In this document: piece by piece, positions 8,750 to 16,048 of the stretch
How the letters are laid out: the number at the start of each line of letters is the position of its first letter
Position numbering within the stretch: position 1 is the first letter of the stretch
Assembly: GCF_014637725.1 (NCBI RefSeq)
Contig: NZ_BMFC01000010.1
Coordinates: 62,001-126,000, forward strand
Length of the DNA stretch: 64,000 nucleotides
Direction of reading: 5' to 3'
Source: Marivita lacus
GTDB taxonomy: Bacteria; Pseudomonadota; Alphaproteobacteria; Rhodobacterales; Rhodobacteraceae
Position numbers and translations under genes: made by a program
The notes under the pieces: generated by a model
Databases searched by the model: none
What the model saw: the letters and a program-made list of their open reading frames with translations, nothing else
Told to the model about the DNA's origin: nothing

Positions 8750-8944
8750 TCAGGCCTTGGCCGAGGCCGAGCGGGGGCCCGCGATCAGCCAGATGATGAA
8801 GCCGATAATCGGCAGCAACAGGACCAGCAGGCACCACAGCACCTTTGATCCGGTGGAATTGTTCGAGCCGATGATCGACACGAAGGCCCAAATGTTGAGG
8901 ACAAGAAGGATCAGGCCTCCGACGCCCGTGATTTCAATACCCAT
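8750..8944 (-). CDS. Small membrane protein with PLD nuclease N-terminal (PLDc_N) domain
   Basis: A 64-aa protein with two hydrophobic helices (about residues 8-24 and 35-55) joined by a short polar loop, ending in a basic tail GPRSASAKA. This is the stand-alone PLDc_N arrangement found in many small bacterial membrane proteins; there is no catalytic PLD domain. A GCAAGGAG ribosome binding site precedes ATG 8944. Function unknown; it stands at the edge of the stress island. Confidence 0.7.
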   Translation of the reverse strand: MGIEITGVGGLILLVLNIWAFVSIIGSNNSTGSKVLWCLLVLLLPIIGFIIWLIAGPRSASAKA

Positions 8945-9028
8945 GGCGAACTCCTTGCGGCGCCGGATGCGGCGCTGTCGTCACGTTGCTGTTCCGGTGA
9001 TGATCTGCGCGACCTGGCCCCAGACATT

Positions 9029-9220
9029 TTACCCGTCGGTCGCAGCCTCTGCCGCCGGTTCATCAGCGGTTCCCTCGCCCGGCTCATTGCCTTGGGCGGC
9101 GAGATTCGCGAGGTAGGCGAGGAACAGGGCCGCCGCAAAGATACCGCCCGCGATCATTCCCCAGATGGCTGGGCGATGGCGTTTCTTCTGTTTTTCGACG
9201 TTTGTTGATGGAGCGGACAT
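9029..9220 (-). CDS. 63-aa single-helix membrane protein under an EcfG-type promoter
   Basis: A basic N-terminus (residues 1-18) precedes one hydrophobic helix (about 20-42) and an acidic tail rich in Glu and Ala. No family recognised. The gene is preceded at 9255-9279 by a perfect EcfG-type promoter on the same strand, which puts it in the general stress regulon by inference. Confidence 0.6.
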   Translation of the reverse strand: MSAPSTNVEKQKKRHRPAIWGMIAGGIFAAALFLAYLANLAAQGNEPGEGTADEPAAEAATDG

Positions 9221-9254
9221 ACCATACCTCTAATAATGACAGGTTCATCTGCTT

Positions 9255-9279
9255 AACGCATGGATCGGGCAGGGGTTCC
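9255..9279 (-). promoter_or_regulatory. EcfG-type (general stress sigma factor) promoter
   Basis: On the minus strand: GGAAC, 16-nt spacer, CGTT. The -10 element ends 34 nt before the ATG at 9220. The element matches the consensus seen between phyR and nepR in this window exactly in both boxes and in spacing. Confidence 0.75.
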
Positions 9280-9322
9280 CCTTTTCGGGAGCCCGGTCCT
9301 CTGTCGGGTGGCGCCGCGCCGC

Positions 9323-10036
9323 TCAGGCCAGTTCGTCGCGCATGGCGCGGGTCTGGTTGCGTTCGCTGCGATAGGCGTTTGCGGCACTCACCAGCGCGCG
9401 GAAAATGGCGCGTTGTCGGTGCGCGTAGAACAGGTGTTCGGGGTGCCATTGCACGCCCAGTGCAAAGGGATCGCGCACCCGTTCGATCGCCTGCACCATG
9501 CCGCTCGTGTCCCGTGCCGAAACCCGCAACCCTTGCCCCAGACGGTCGACCGCCTGTGTGTGCAGCGCGTTGACCTTCATCGGCTCATCGCCGCTGATCA
9601 GCGACAGGTGGGTGTCGTCCTCGACGCAGATTTCGCGCTTGGGCAGGATGGTCTTGATCTTGCCTTCGACACCGAAAGTTGCCCAAGCGTCCTGATCGAG
9701 CGTACCGCCAAGCGCCACGTTGAGCATCTGCGACCCCCGGCAGATGCCCAGCACGGGGATGTTGCGCTCCAGCGCGGCTTCGGCCAAGCCGCGTTCCAAG
9801 TCGTCGCGCGCGTGGTCGAGCCGCAGCGAAATGCCCAGCTTGCCGCCATAGAGATCGGGGCCGATATCGTCACCGCCGCCAATGATCAACCCGTCCACAT
9901 CTTCGAGATCGGCAACGCGCCCGACACCCCAGCGGACACCGCGCCCGCCGGTGATCCACAGGTTCAGGTTGACCAGCGGGTAGACGCGCCACCCGCTGCG
10001 GGACGAGGTCGTGACGGCGATCATCGGACGGCTCAT
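9323..10036 (-). CDS. Class I glutamine amidotransferase-like hydrolase (peptidase C26, PuuD-like)
   Basis: A 237-aa protein with the catalytic nucleophile in LGICRGSQM (Cys99) and the GVQWHPEH motif near 205 that supplies His and Glu of the triad. It resembles gamma-glutamyl-GABA hydrolase (PuuD) and other C26 peptidases that cleave gamma-glutamyl bonds. ATG 10036 overlaps the amidoligase stop as ATGA, and this is the last gene of a seven-gene stress operon. Inference: it removes or transfers gamma-glutamyl or amide groups on the product of the adjacent amidoligase. Confidence 0.82.
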   Translation of the reverse strand: MSRPMIAVTTSSRSGWRVYPLVNLNLWITGGRGVRWGVGRVADLEDVDGLIIGGGDDIGPDLYGGKLGISLRLDHARDDLERGLAEAALERNIPVLGICRGSQMLNVALGGTLDQDAWATFGVEGKIKTILPKREICVEDDTHLSLISGDEPMKVNALHTQAVDRLGQGLRVSARDTSGMVQAIERVRDPFALGVQWHPEHLFYAHRQRAIFRALVSAANAYRSERNQTRAMRDELA

Positions 10037-11004
10037 ATATCGGCCCTCGCATCGTGGTCCTGCAGCAGCGTGTCGATCGTGTTGATCCAGACCGAGCCGC
10101 GTTCGAACCACGCGGCATCATGGGCCTTCCATGCGTCCTGCAGAGCGGCCAGCAAGGTGCGGTTCGCGGCCACCAGCTCGACCTGCCGCCAGAGCTGCCA
10201 GGGTTGCCACAGCGACCAGTCGGCCTCGTCGATGCGGCTGTCGGGCAGGCGGAAATGAAAGGTCGGCCGCGCGGTCGTCTTGTCGTCTATGTCGAACAGG
10301 TCGGCAAAGAGATCGGGTTCCGCATGTTTGAAGAGCGGCAGCAGATCAAGGCTCAGATTGCGGCTTTTGATATGTACGGCACTCATGCGCATCACGTCGG
10401 CAAGGCTGTCATTGCGGTTGTTCACCAGATCCGAGATCATCGCCTTGGGCCATGCTCCGATGAAGGGCATCATCCGGCGGGTCGTGTCGACCTGTTCCTT
10501 GTCGCGCAGCCACCGCTCAAGCAGCGCGTAGGCGGTGATCGTGTCGAGGGTGAAGCGGTGGTCGGAGGCCACGACCTCGGGATTGAGGTGCACGCCAAAA
10601 CCCAGCAGGACGCCGCTGCGTGAGCCCATGGCTCCGATGCGCCGCAGCCCTGTGCAGATGGTGTTGAACTCCTCCAGCTGCTCCCGCCTCAGAGGCGGGG
10701 TCACGACCTCGACCGGGATCAGGCCGCGCACGGCGTCCAGTCCCTCTTTGAGAAAGGGCAGGTCGTCGCGTTTGCGCAGCGATATGTCCAGTTCCACCTC
10801 GATGTCGCCAAAGCGGGTGCCGCTGACCACGACGCTGTGATCGCCGCGATCCTCTACGGTGCCGCCGAATTCCTTGGCGATCAGGCTGCCGGTCTCCAGT
10901 TCCGTCGGTCCGGCAAATTCGATCTCGATGCCGCAAAGACGTTCCTCGCCATCTGCGGTCTGTTCCATCGGCAGGGCAGGAAAGGTGGGTCTGGTCTGGA
11001 TCAT
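10033..11004 (-). CDS. Amidoligase family protein (GS-fold COOH-NH2 ligase)
   Basis: A 323-aa protein with an early CGIEIEF motif (Glu27, Glu29) and GFGVHLNPEVV. These are the metal/nucleotide-binding features of the predicted 'putative amidoligase' family, related to glutamine synthetase and gamma-Glu-Cys ligase. Such enzymes should join a carboxylate to an amine using ATP. ATG 11004 lies 1 nt after the AI-2E permease stop, and its own stop overlaps the glutamine-amidotransferase start (ATGA). The substrate is unknown; the pairing with a C26 peptidase suggests a gamma-glutamyl peptide or an amide-linked envelope modification. Confidence 0.8.
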   Translation of the reverse strand: MIQTRPTFPALPMEQTADGEERLCGIEIEFAGPTELETGSLIAKEFGGTVEDRGDHSVVVSGTRFGDIEVELDISLRKRDDLPFLKEGLDAVRGLIPVEVVTPPLRREQLEEFNTICTGLRRIGAMGSRSGVLLGFGVHLNPEVVASDHRFTLDTITAYALLERWLRDKEQVDTTRRMMPFIGAWPKAMISDLVNNRNDSLADVMRMSAVHIKSRNLSLDLLPLFKHAEPDLFADLFDIDDKTTARPTFHFRLPDSRIDEADWSLWQPWQLWRQVELVAANRTLLAALQDAWKAHDAAWFERGSVWINTIDTLLQDHDARADI

Positions 11005-11005
11005 G

Positions 11006-12031
11006 TCACGCCTGTGTTGGTGCCAAATCGGTGTCGGGTTGCGGTTGCGGCTGCGGTCGGTGCGCAAGGTAGGCTATCAGCCAAACCAGCATTGGCAGAG
11101 AGATGATCCCACCGATCGGCCCCCAGAGCCACAGGCCGAACAGGATCGCGAGGAACACCACAAGCGGGTTCAGTTGCAGCCGTTGTCCCACAAGGGTCGG
11201 CGTCACGAATTGAGCTTCAGTCATGTTCAACAAAAGATAGCTCAGGCCCGGCAAAAGCGAATAGGCACCGCCAAATTCGGAAATGCCGACAACGCCAAGT
11301 GCCAGCAAAAGCAGAACCGGCCCGAGATAGAGCACGAAGTTCAGAATGAACGCCGCCGTGGCCCAGAGGATCGGGTTGGGCACCCCGATCAGGGTCATCG
11401 CGGCAAACACGGCGAGGCCAAGCCCGCCATTGATCGCGGTTACGGTCAAAAAATAATGCGACACCGCCTTGTCTGCGTGTCGCAATGCCTCTGACTGTTT
11501 TTTGAAGGTGCCGTAGATCTCGTTCTGGGTCAGGGTGAAAAAGAAGAATGTGCCGGCAAAGGTGAGCAGTTGTGCTGCAAAGTTTGGCGCCACCCAAAGC
11601 GCGTCGAGCAGTGTCGGCATCGCGTCTTCCACGGCATCGCCTTCCTTGGCCAGACGCTCCGCGATCTCGGTTTGCATGGTCTCCAGCCCCCGGATGGCGC
11701 GGCTGGCCTCGATCACCCACCAGCGGATCTCGTCTTCGATCCGGGGTACCTGCGCGATCAGGTCCATGACGATGGGGCCAAGACCGGCGATCAGCAGCAC
11801 TGTGACCGCGCCGACGCAGACAAGGCTGATGCTGGCGCTGACCGCACGGGGAATACCCAGACGGGCCAGCAGGCGCATCCCCGGAGCGGCGATAATCGCC
11901 ACGACTAGGCCAAGCGCCACCGGGGCAAGCAACCCCTTGGCCAGCTGCATGGCCGCCACCACGGTCACAAGCGCCACGAGGGCGATGCAGACGGTCTGTA
12001 CGCGGGCAAGGGTTTCAGGGGGTGTGATCAT
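11006..12031 (-). CDS. AI-2E family transporter (PerM/YdiK-like permease)
   Basis: A 341-aa multi-spanning membrane protein. Hydrophobic segments near residues 14-50 and 65-90 precede a soluble loop with FAQLLTFAGTFFFFTL and the C-terminal core NPILWATAAFILNFVLYLGPVLLLL, typical of the AI-2E exporter superfamily. It overlaps the DUF3618 gene upstream (ATGA) and is followed by the amidoligase after 1 nt. Members include Na+/H+ antiporters and exporters of small signals. The link to an amidoligase suggests it may export that enzyme's product, which is inference. Confidence 0.82.
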   Translation of the reverse strand: MITPPETLARVQTVCIALVALVTVVAAMQLAKGLLAPVALGLVVAIIAAPGMRLLARLGIPRAVSASISLVCVGAVTVLLIAGLGPIVMDLIAQVPRIEDEIRWWVIEASRAIRGLETMQTEIAERLAKEGDAVEDAMPTLLDALWVAPNFAAQLLTFAGTFFFFTLTQNEIYGTFKKQSEALRHADKAVSHYFLTVTAINGGLGLAVFAAMTLIGVPNPILWATAAFILNFVLYLGPVLLLLALGVVGISEFGGAYSLLPGLSYLLLNMTEAQFVTPTLVGQRLQLNPLVVFLAILFGLWLWGPIGGIISLPMLVWLIAYLAHRPQPQPQPDTDLAPTQA

Positions 12032-12771
12032 CTGGCCGCATGGGACGGTTCGGACATTTCCGCGCTGGCCTTGCGCAGGCCGGTTTCGACGGCGTCCTTG
12101 CCCTGACGCTCAAGCTGCGCAAGCTCGGCCTGCAACAGCGCCTCGGCATCGCGCATCATCCTGTCGCGCGCCGCACCCATCAGGTCGGCCTCGGCCTTGG
12201 TCGAGGGCAGAAGGGCGCCGATCAGTGCGCCGATCCCGGCCGCAATCACCCCGGTCAGAAAGGGCTGGCCCTGATGCGTCTTGCGCGCCTGTTCAGCGCT
12301 GCGCCGGGCTTGACGGTCCAGCTTTTCCTGCGCCTCGATCACCTTGAGCCGCGCCTCGGTCACACGGGCGCGCGCGTCCGGCGGCAGCTTGTCCAGCCCC
12401 TTGTCCAGCGACTTGCGCAGCACCGAGGCGGATTGTGCCTTGGCACCTTGTTGCACAGGACGTGTCAGACGGGCAGTGCGGTCCTGCTGCGCGTCCATCT
12501 GGTCGCGTTCTGTGGGCGGTGTTTTGCCGTTCCGGCTGCTGTTGAGGGCGATCATCGCCGCGCCGATGCCGACCAGCACAAAGCCCGAGGGCGCGTTTTT
12601 GGCCCCGTCGAACAAAGCCTTGGTGAGGGTCTGGCCAAGATCGGCGGTCTGGCCCATGGTGCGCTGTGCTGCAGCCTGCGGATTGACCAACGCCGACAAT
12701 GCACTGATCCGGTCGGTCAGCTGCGCGCGGTGTGTTTCGGCGTTGCGTTCGAGTTCTTCTGCGTCAGGCAC
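12028..12771 (-). CDS. DUF3618-containing membrane-associated protein
   Basis: A 247-aa protein. The N-terminus (EELERNAETHRAQLTDRISALSALV) fits DUF3618, then come two short hydrophobic stretches (about residues 63-77 and 170-187) and long charged, probably helical segments. GTG 12771 is preceded by AAAGGAGG and overlaps the upstream gene's stop by 8 bp. Its neighbours are other small envelope proteins of the stress operon. Function unknown; likely an inner-membrane scaffold or stress protein. Confidence 0.7.
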   Translation of the reverse strand: MPDAEELERNAETHRAQLTDRISALSALVNPQAAAQRTMGQTADLGQTLTKALFDGAKNAPSGFVLVGIGAAMIALNSSRNGKTPPTERDQMDAQQDRTARLTRPVQQGAKAQSASVLRKSLDKGLDKLPPDARARVTEARLKVIEAQEKLDRQARRSAEQARKTHQGQPFLTGVIAAGIGALIGALLPSTKAEADLMGAARDRMMRDAEALLQAELAQLERQGKDAVETGLRKASAEMSEPSHAAR

Positions 12772-13165
12772 GCGCGGCCTCCTTTATGGTGTCGATGTCG
12801 GTCTTGACCTGTTTGATCGCTCGTTTGGGGGCCAGTGAAGTTGCCGACAGATGTGATTTGCCGATCAGGGCAAGGATCAGGGCGATGACGAGAAAGGCCA
12901 CGGCCACGATCAGGGCCGCCCAGTGATGGTCCACTCCCAATGCCGCGACGCTCAGAACAGCGGCCACGGCCAGCGCGCTGAGGCCGACAAAGGCGACAAG
13001 GGCCGCAAGGCCGAACAACAGAAGCCCGGAGCCTGCACGGCTGGCACTGTCGGAGAGTTCGCGGCGGGCCAGTTGCAATTCCGTCCGCAAAAGCGCGCGC
13101 GCTTCGGCCACGATGCTGCCGATCAGGCTGGGCAGATCGCCGGGTCCGGGGTTCGGCTGTGTCAC
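12764..13165 (-). CDS. Phage holin family / actinobacterial holin-X-like membrane protein
   Basis: A 133-aa protein. An N-terminal amphipathic segment (SLIGSIVAEARALLRTELQLARREL) is followed by two strong transmembrane helices, as in the Holin-X family (PF07332), which despite its name is common in chromosomal stress operons. I chose the GTG at 13165: AAGGAGG lies 7 nt upstream and it overlaps the preceding stop as GTGA. An ATG 39 nt further upstream is possible but would eat into the previous gene. Confidence 0.72.
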   Translation of the reverse strand: MTQPNPGPGDLPSLIGSIVAEARALLRTELQLARRELSDSASRAGSGLLLFGLAALVAFVGLSALAVAAVLSVAALGVDHHWAALIVAVAFLVIALILALIGKSHLSATSLAPKRAIKQVKTDIDTIKEAARA

Positions 13166-13599
13166 TGCTGCGCCTCCTTGGATGGCTGGAGGTGTCCGGA
13201 CCACGGGTCAAACGCGTCCTCTTCGGATGTCTGCGAGCCGCCCCCCGATTTCAGAAACCGCGCGGCGGCGAATCCGGCAAGCGCCGCGCCACCGAGGAAG
13301 AGCAGTGGATTCCTGCGGGCAAAGACGGCGACATCATCGACCATCTCGTCAACGGAAGTGTCCTGGAAACGCGCGGCAATGACGTTGATCTGCGCGCCAA
13401 GCTGCGCAAGGGCCGCATCCTGAAGCGTGTCAGGGTGGCTGTCCTGACCTGCGGTTTCCGCCTCTTCAGTACCTACGGTCCGCTGGCGCGCGGTTTCGGC
13501 CTGGTCGCGGGCCGACGCTGCAAGCCGCATACGCGCATCGTGCGCCATGTCGGGGGAGCTTTCGCTGGCGGCATGCAATGCCTTTGGATTGGTGCTCAT
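13162..13599 (-). CDS. DUF883/YqjD-like small membrane protein
   Basis: A 145-aa mostly hydrophilic, Ala- and Gln-rich protein with a helical middle (residues 60-95) and one C-terminal hydrophobic stretch preceded by ARRNPLLFLGGAALAGFAAARFL. The RRNPxxxLGxAAxAGF pattern resembles ElaB/YqjD-type (DUF883) proteins that tether to the inner membrane through a C-terminal helix. GGAGGCTGAC precedes ATG 13599. Second gene of the stress operon. Confidence 0.65.
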   Translation of the reverse strand: MSTNPKALHAASESSPDMAHDARMRLAASARDQAETARQRTVGTEEAETAGQDSHPDTLQDAALAQLGAQINVIAARFQDTSVDEMVDDVAVFARRNPLLFLGGAALAGFAAARFLKSGGGSQTSEEDAFDPWSGHLQPSKEAQQ

Positions 13600-13623
13600 G
13601 TCAGCCTCCTTGATATTAACAGT

Positions 13624-14061
13624 TCACACGGCTTCGAAAATCTGAGCGACCTTGTTGCGCAGCCCGTCGCGATGGCCCAGCAAGACGCCGTGCAGATCAT
13701 CGTCCGGCGCCAGACACGCGATGACCTCATCGTAGCGTTTCACCACGATCTCTTCGCCGATGACGATGGCATCGAGCGCGTTTCGATCATCGTCCGCGAA
13801 GACGTCCCGCAGACGGGCCGCGATCTGGTCGCCCGCAATCATATCCGTGCAGTCCCGATCGAGAGGGATGTCCCGGTCAGAAGCGAGGCGGTCGAGTTCT
13901 TCGATATCCCTGAGGTGCTGTTCCGCGATCTCGGCCACAAGCCTGCGGATCGACGCGGGCGCCCGGTCGACAATCAGATCATACCCATGGCCGATATCGA
14001 CCAATCGGTCGAGCAAGGCCTGCACACGATCTTGCAGCGTGTGTGATGATGTGATGGGCAT
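13624..14061 (-). CDS. DUF2383 four-helix-bundle protein
   Basis: A 145-aa soluble protein predicted mostly helical, with LQDRVQALLDRLVDIGHGYDLIVDRA and a C-terminal HRDGLRNKVAQI. This fits the DUF2383 / PA2169-like ferritin-type four-helix-bundle family, which may bind metal. ATG 14061 has a GAGG site; the upstream extension of the frame is not protein-like. It is the first gene of the seven-gene minus-strand operon, 24 nt downstream of an EcfG-type -10 box. Confidence 0.7.
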   Translation of the reverse strand: MPITSSHTLQDRVQALLDRLVDIGHGYDLIVDRAPASIRRLVAEIAEQHLRDIEELDRLASDRDIPLDRDCTDMIAGDQIAARLRDVFADDDRNALDAIVIGEEIVVKRYDEVIACLAPDDDLHGVLLGHRDGLRNKVAQIFEAV

Positions 14062-14085
14062 TCTGGCCTCCCCGGTTGTGGATAG

Positions 14086-14110
14086 AACGCGCGGGAGGGG
14101 ACAGAGTTCC
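14086..14110 (-). promoter_or_regulatory. EcfG-type promoter of the seven-gene stress operon
   Basis: On the minus strand, GGAAC (14110-14106), a 16-nt spacer, and CGTT (14089-14086). It sits 24 nt before the DUF2383 start, the usual distance for a promoter. Confidence 0.75.
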
Positions 14111-14260
14111 CGAATGGGGATTCGGGTGCCGCACTTGGGCGGATGTTGCCACTTTACCTCAACAGTCTCGGTGCTTTCAGGCATGACATCAGACAGTGTG
14201 AAACGTGCGATGTCATTGATACGCCCGGATCTGTGGTCTCAAGTTTTTCAGGACACATCG

Positions 14261-14989
14261 TCAGATCAGCGGGCGTTTCAGCGGCTTCACGCCCTTGGCA
14301 TAACCCAGTTCCGCAAGTTCTTCGGGTCGATGTACCGTCAGGGTATCACCCGACCAGGTCGCGAACCCCTCGACACGCAGCTTGGCCAGCGTCTTGTTGG
14401 TATGAACAAGCGACAGACCCATGGCATCGGCGATATCCTGCTGCCGATAGGGCATGGGAACCTGGTCGTTTTCGTTGAGCCCGAGAGCCGTCAGGCGTTT
14501 GTAAAACCGGTTCAACACCCAAGCGATTTTTGCAATTCCGTCCATCTGGCCCACGGCGGAGAGCATCTCGCCCAGCAGGAATTCCTCGCTGGCGGCCAGA
14601 TGTGTGAGGCCGAAGGACCGGCGCGGGTGATTTTTGAAAAGGTCCCACAACTCGGAGCGGTTGAACACACACATCGTCATGCGGGTCGTAGCCTCGACGG
14701 AATGTTTCATCTCGCCCATCACCCCGCTTTGCAGACCGATGAAATCACCCGGCAAAATGAACCCGACAACCTGTCGGCGTCCGTCCTCAAGCGTCTTGTA
14801 GCGCAGGCCCATGCCTTCGAGCGCGGTGTAGAGCTGCGTCGACGATGCCCCTTCGGCCAGGATTTCGGAGCCCGGTTGCGCGACGAATTCGCCGGTTTTG
14901 AACCTCGACATGAACTGAACTTCGTCGTTCGACATGTCCTCGAAAAGATCGAGCTGCCGAAGTGGACACTTCTCGCACATCGTTGTCAT
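14261..14989 (-). CDS. Crp/Fnr family transcriptional regulator
   Basis: A 242-aa protein with an N-terminal cNMP-binding-like barrel (GDFIGLQSGV near residue 81) and a C-terminal winged helix containing RQQDIADAMGLSLVHTNKTLAKLR. The N-terminus has MCEKCPLR (Cys5, Cys8), and one further Cys at 107. That is one short of the four cysteines expected for an Fnr [4Fe-4S] cluster, so classical oxygen sensing is doubtful. AGCGAGG precedes ATG 14989. Divergent from the pseudo-receiver gene. Its target genes are unknown. Confidence 0.85.
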   Translation of the reverse strand: MTTMCEKCPLRQLDLFEDMSNDEVQFMSRFKTGEFVAQPGSEILAEGASSTQLYTALEGMGLRYKTLEDGRRQVVGFILPGDFIGLQSGVMGEMKHSVEATTRMTMCVFNRSELWDLFKNHPRRSFGLTHLAASEEFLLGEMLSAVGQMDGIAKIAWVLNRFYKRLTALGLNENDQVPMPYRQQDIADAMGLSLVHTNKTLAKLRVEGFATWSGDTLTVHRPEELAELGYAKGVKPLKRPLI

Positions 14990-15070
14990 GGCACCTCGCT
15001 ATGTCATAGATTAATGCAGGAAAAATCGGGGGATGTCATACATGGTGAAACGCTGTGGGGGCCTTGCGAC

Positions 15071-15439
15071 ATGACCGACATGATGACATCCGTTCCAAAG
15101 ACCTTGATCGTCTCGAACAACATGATCGAAGCGGATGATCTGACCGAAATGTTGACCGACCAAGGTCTGGGTCCGGTGATGCACGCGCGCGATCTGAATG
15201 ATGCGTCGCGGGTGCTGACCGAAGCCGGAGGCAATCTGCGATTGATGATGTGCGGCTTGTCTTTGCATCTGCACGAGGTCAACGAATTTCTGGCCGAGAT
15301 CGATTTGCCCGGGATGTCGCTTGTCGTGATCGACGGCCCCGAGGAATTCTCCGAGAGGGAAGGGGCGGGCGTTTTGCTGCGCCCCTTCTCGACTCGGGAT
15401 GTCATGGCCGCCCTGTCACGTCTTGGCTTGCCGGACTAG
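15071..15439 (+). CDS. Receiver-like protein lacking the phospho-acceptor Asp (pseudo-receiver)
   Basis: A 122-aa protein with the length and pattern of a CheY fold: KTLIVSNNMIEADDL (beta1 with acidic pair), LRLMMCGLSL (beta3), SLVVIDGP (beta4), and GVLLRPFSTRDVMAAL (beta5-alpha5). At beta3, where the phospho-acceptor Asp should be, the residues are Met60-Cys61, and the conserved Lys is Arg104. It is therefore probably a non-phosphorylated signalling adaptor. ATG 15071 was preferred; an ATG at 15014 is possible. It is divergent from the Crp/Fnr gene; stop codons overlap convergently with the DUF883 gene (CTAG). Confidence 0.6.
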   Translation: MTDMMTSVPKTLIVSNNMIEADDLTEMLTDQGLGPVMHARDLNDASRVLTEAGGNLRLMMCGLSLHLHEVNEFLAEIDLPGMSLVVIDGPEEFSEREGAGVLLRPFSTRDVMAALSRLGLPD

Positions 15440-15726
15440 GTCCGACGGGTGAGGGCAAGACCCAGGACCATTCCCACACCCAAGGCTCCCAGAACCGCGA
15501 GGGTCGGATTGCGGCGCACGGCGCTGTCGAATTCGCCCTGCATGTTCTGCGCCTGATCCGCAGTGCGTTCAACGGCTTGGACGGCGGTGTCGCGCACACT
15601 GTCTGCCGCGTCCTGCACGTTGTCCTGTGCGTATGAAACAGCGTCGCGCAGCTTCTCTGCGGCGCGGCCTTCGAGGCCTGCATTGTCGTCTGATTTTGAG
15701 TGACGGGCTGTGGATGTTGATGCCAT
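15436..15726 (-). CDS. DUF883/YqjD-like stress protein
   Basis: A 96-aa protein with helical repeats rich in Ala, Asp and Gln ([28 protein letters not shown]), then [22 protein letters not shown] as a C-terminal membrane helix. This is the ElaB/YqjD arrangement; in E. coli such proteins anchor ribosomes to the membrane in stationary phase. GAAGGAGA precedes ATG 15726 and a perfect EcfG-type promoter sits 26 nt further upstream. Confidence 0.75.
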   Translation of the reverse strand: MASTSTARHSKSDDNAGLEGRAAEKLRDAVSYAQDNVQDAADSVRDTAVQAVERTADQAQNMQGEFDSAVRRNPTLAVLGALGVGMVLGLALTRRT

Positions 15727-15752
15727 TGTTTGTCTCCTTCTATCTCACACCC

Positions 15753-15777
15753 AACGCTGCGACCGGGTCAAAGTTCC
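15753..15777 (-). promoter_or_regulatory. EcfG-type promoter of the DUF883-like gene
   Basis: Minus strand GGAAC (15777-15773), 16-nt spacer, CGTT (15756-15753). On the plus strand an adjoining GGAAC (15780-15784) is followed after 16 nt by GGTT (15801-15804), a weaker version that could drive the DUF1328 gene. Confidence 0.75.
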
Positions 15778-15842
15778 TCGGAACCATCGGTGGGAATGGT
15801 GGTTGTTCAAGCAGTTACAGCCAACAATGGAAGGACTTAGAT

Positions 15843-16004
15843 ATGCTTTACTGGGCAGCCATCTTTCTGGTGATCGCGCTGATCGCCGCTGTGTTCGGAT
15901 TTGGCGGCATCGCGTCGGCATCGGCGGGAATCGCACAAATCCTGTTTGTGGTATTCCTTGTTCTTTTCATCGCAACGCTCATCATGCGGGCGGTGCGGTC
16001 GTGA
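15843..16004 (+). CDS. DUF1328 (YtjA-like) small membrane protein
   Basis: A 53-aa protein, [22 protein letters not shown] and then a second hydrophobic helix ending in MRAVRS. This two-helix, Gly-Phe-Gly-Gly-containing protein fits the DUF1328 family (YtjA), commonly induced by stress. GGAAGGA precedes ATG 15843. A possible EcfG-like promoter (GGAAC-N16-GGTT) lies 39 nt upstream. Confidence 0.8.
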   Translation: MLYWAAIFLVIALIAAVFGFGGIASASAGIAQILFVVFLVLFIATLIMRAVRS

Positions 16005-16008
16005 CAGA

Positions 16009-16034
16009 AAACCGGAGCGGGGGCGCTCCGGTTT
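16009..16034. terminator. Bidirectional hairpin terminator between DUF1328 and phyR
   Basis: An 11-bp perfect stem, AAACCGGAGCG / CGCTCCGGTTT, with a 4-nt G-rich loop. Both genes converge on it. Confidence 0.8.
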
Positions 16035-16048
16035 CTTGGGTCTGCCTG

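Noticed and set aside
12764-13165. Holin-like gene considered as a sign of prophage
   Set aside because: The family is common in chromosomal stress operons, and no other phage genes are present.
14261-14989. Crp/Fnr protein considered as an oxygen-sensing Fnr
   Set aside because: Only three cysteines are visible (5, 8, 107), one fewer than the usual four cluster ligands.
13760-15070. Long upstream extension of the pseudo-receiver frame
   Set aside because: Lies antisense to DUF2383 and the Crp/Fnr gene; only the last 122 codons have protein-like sequence.
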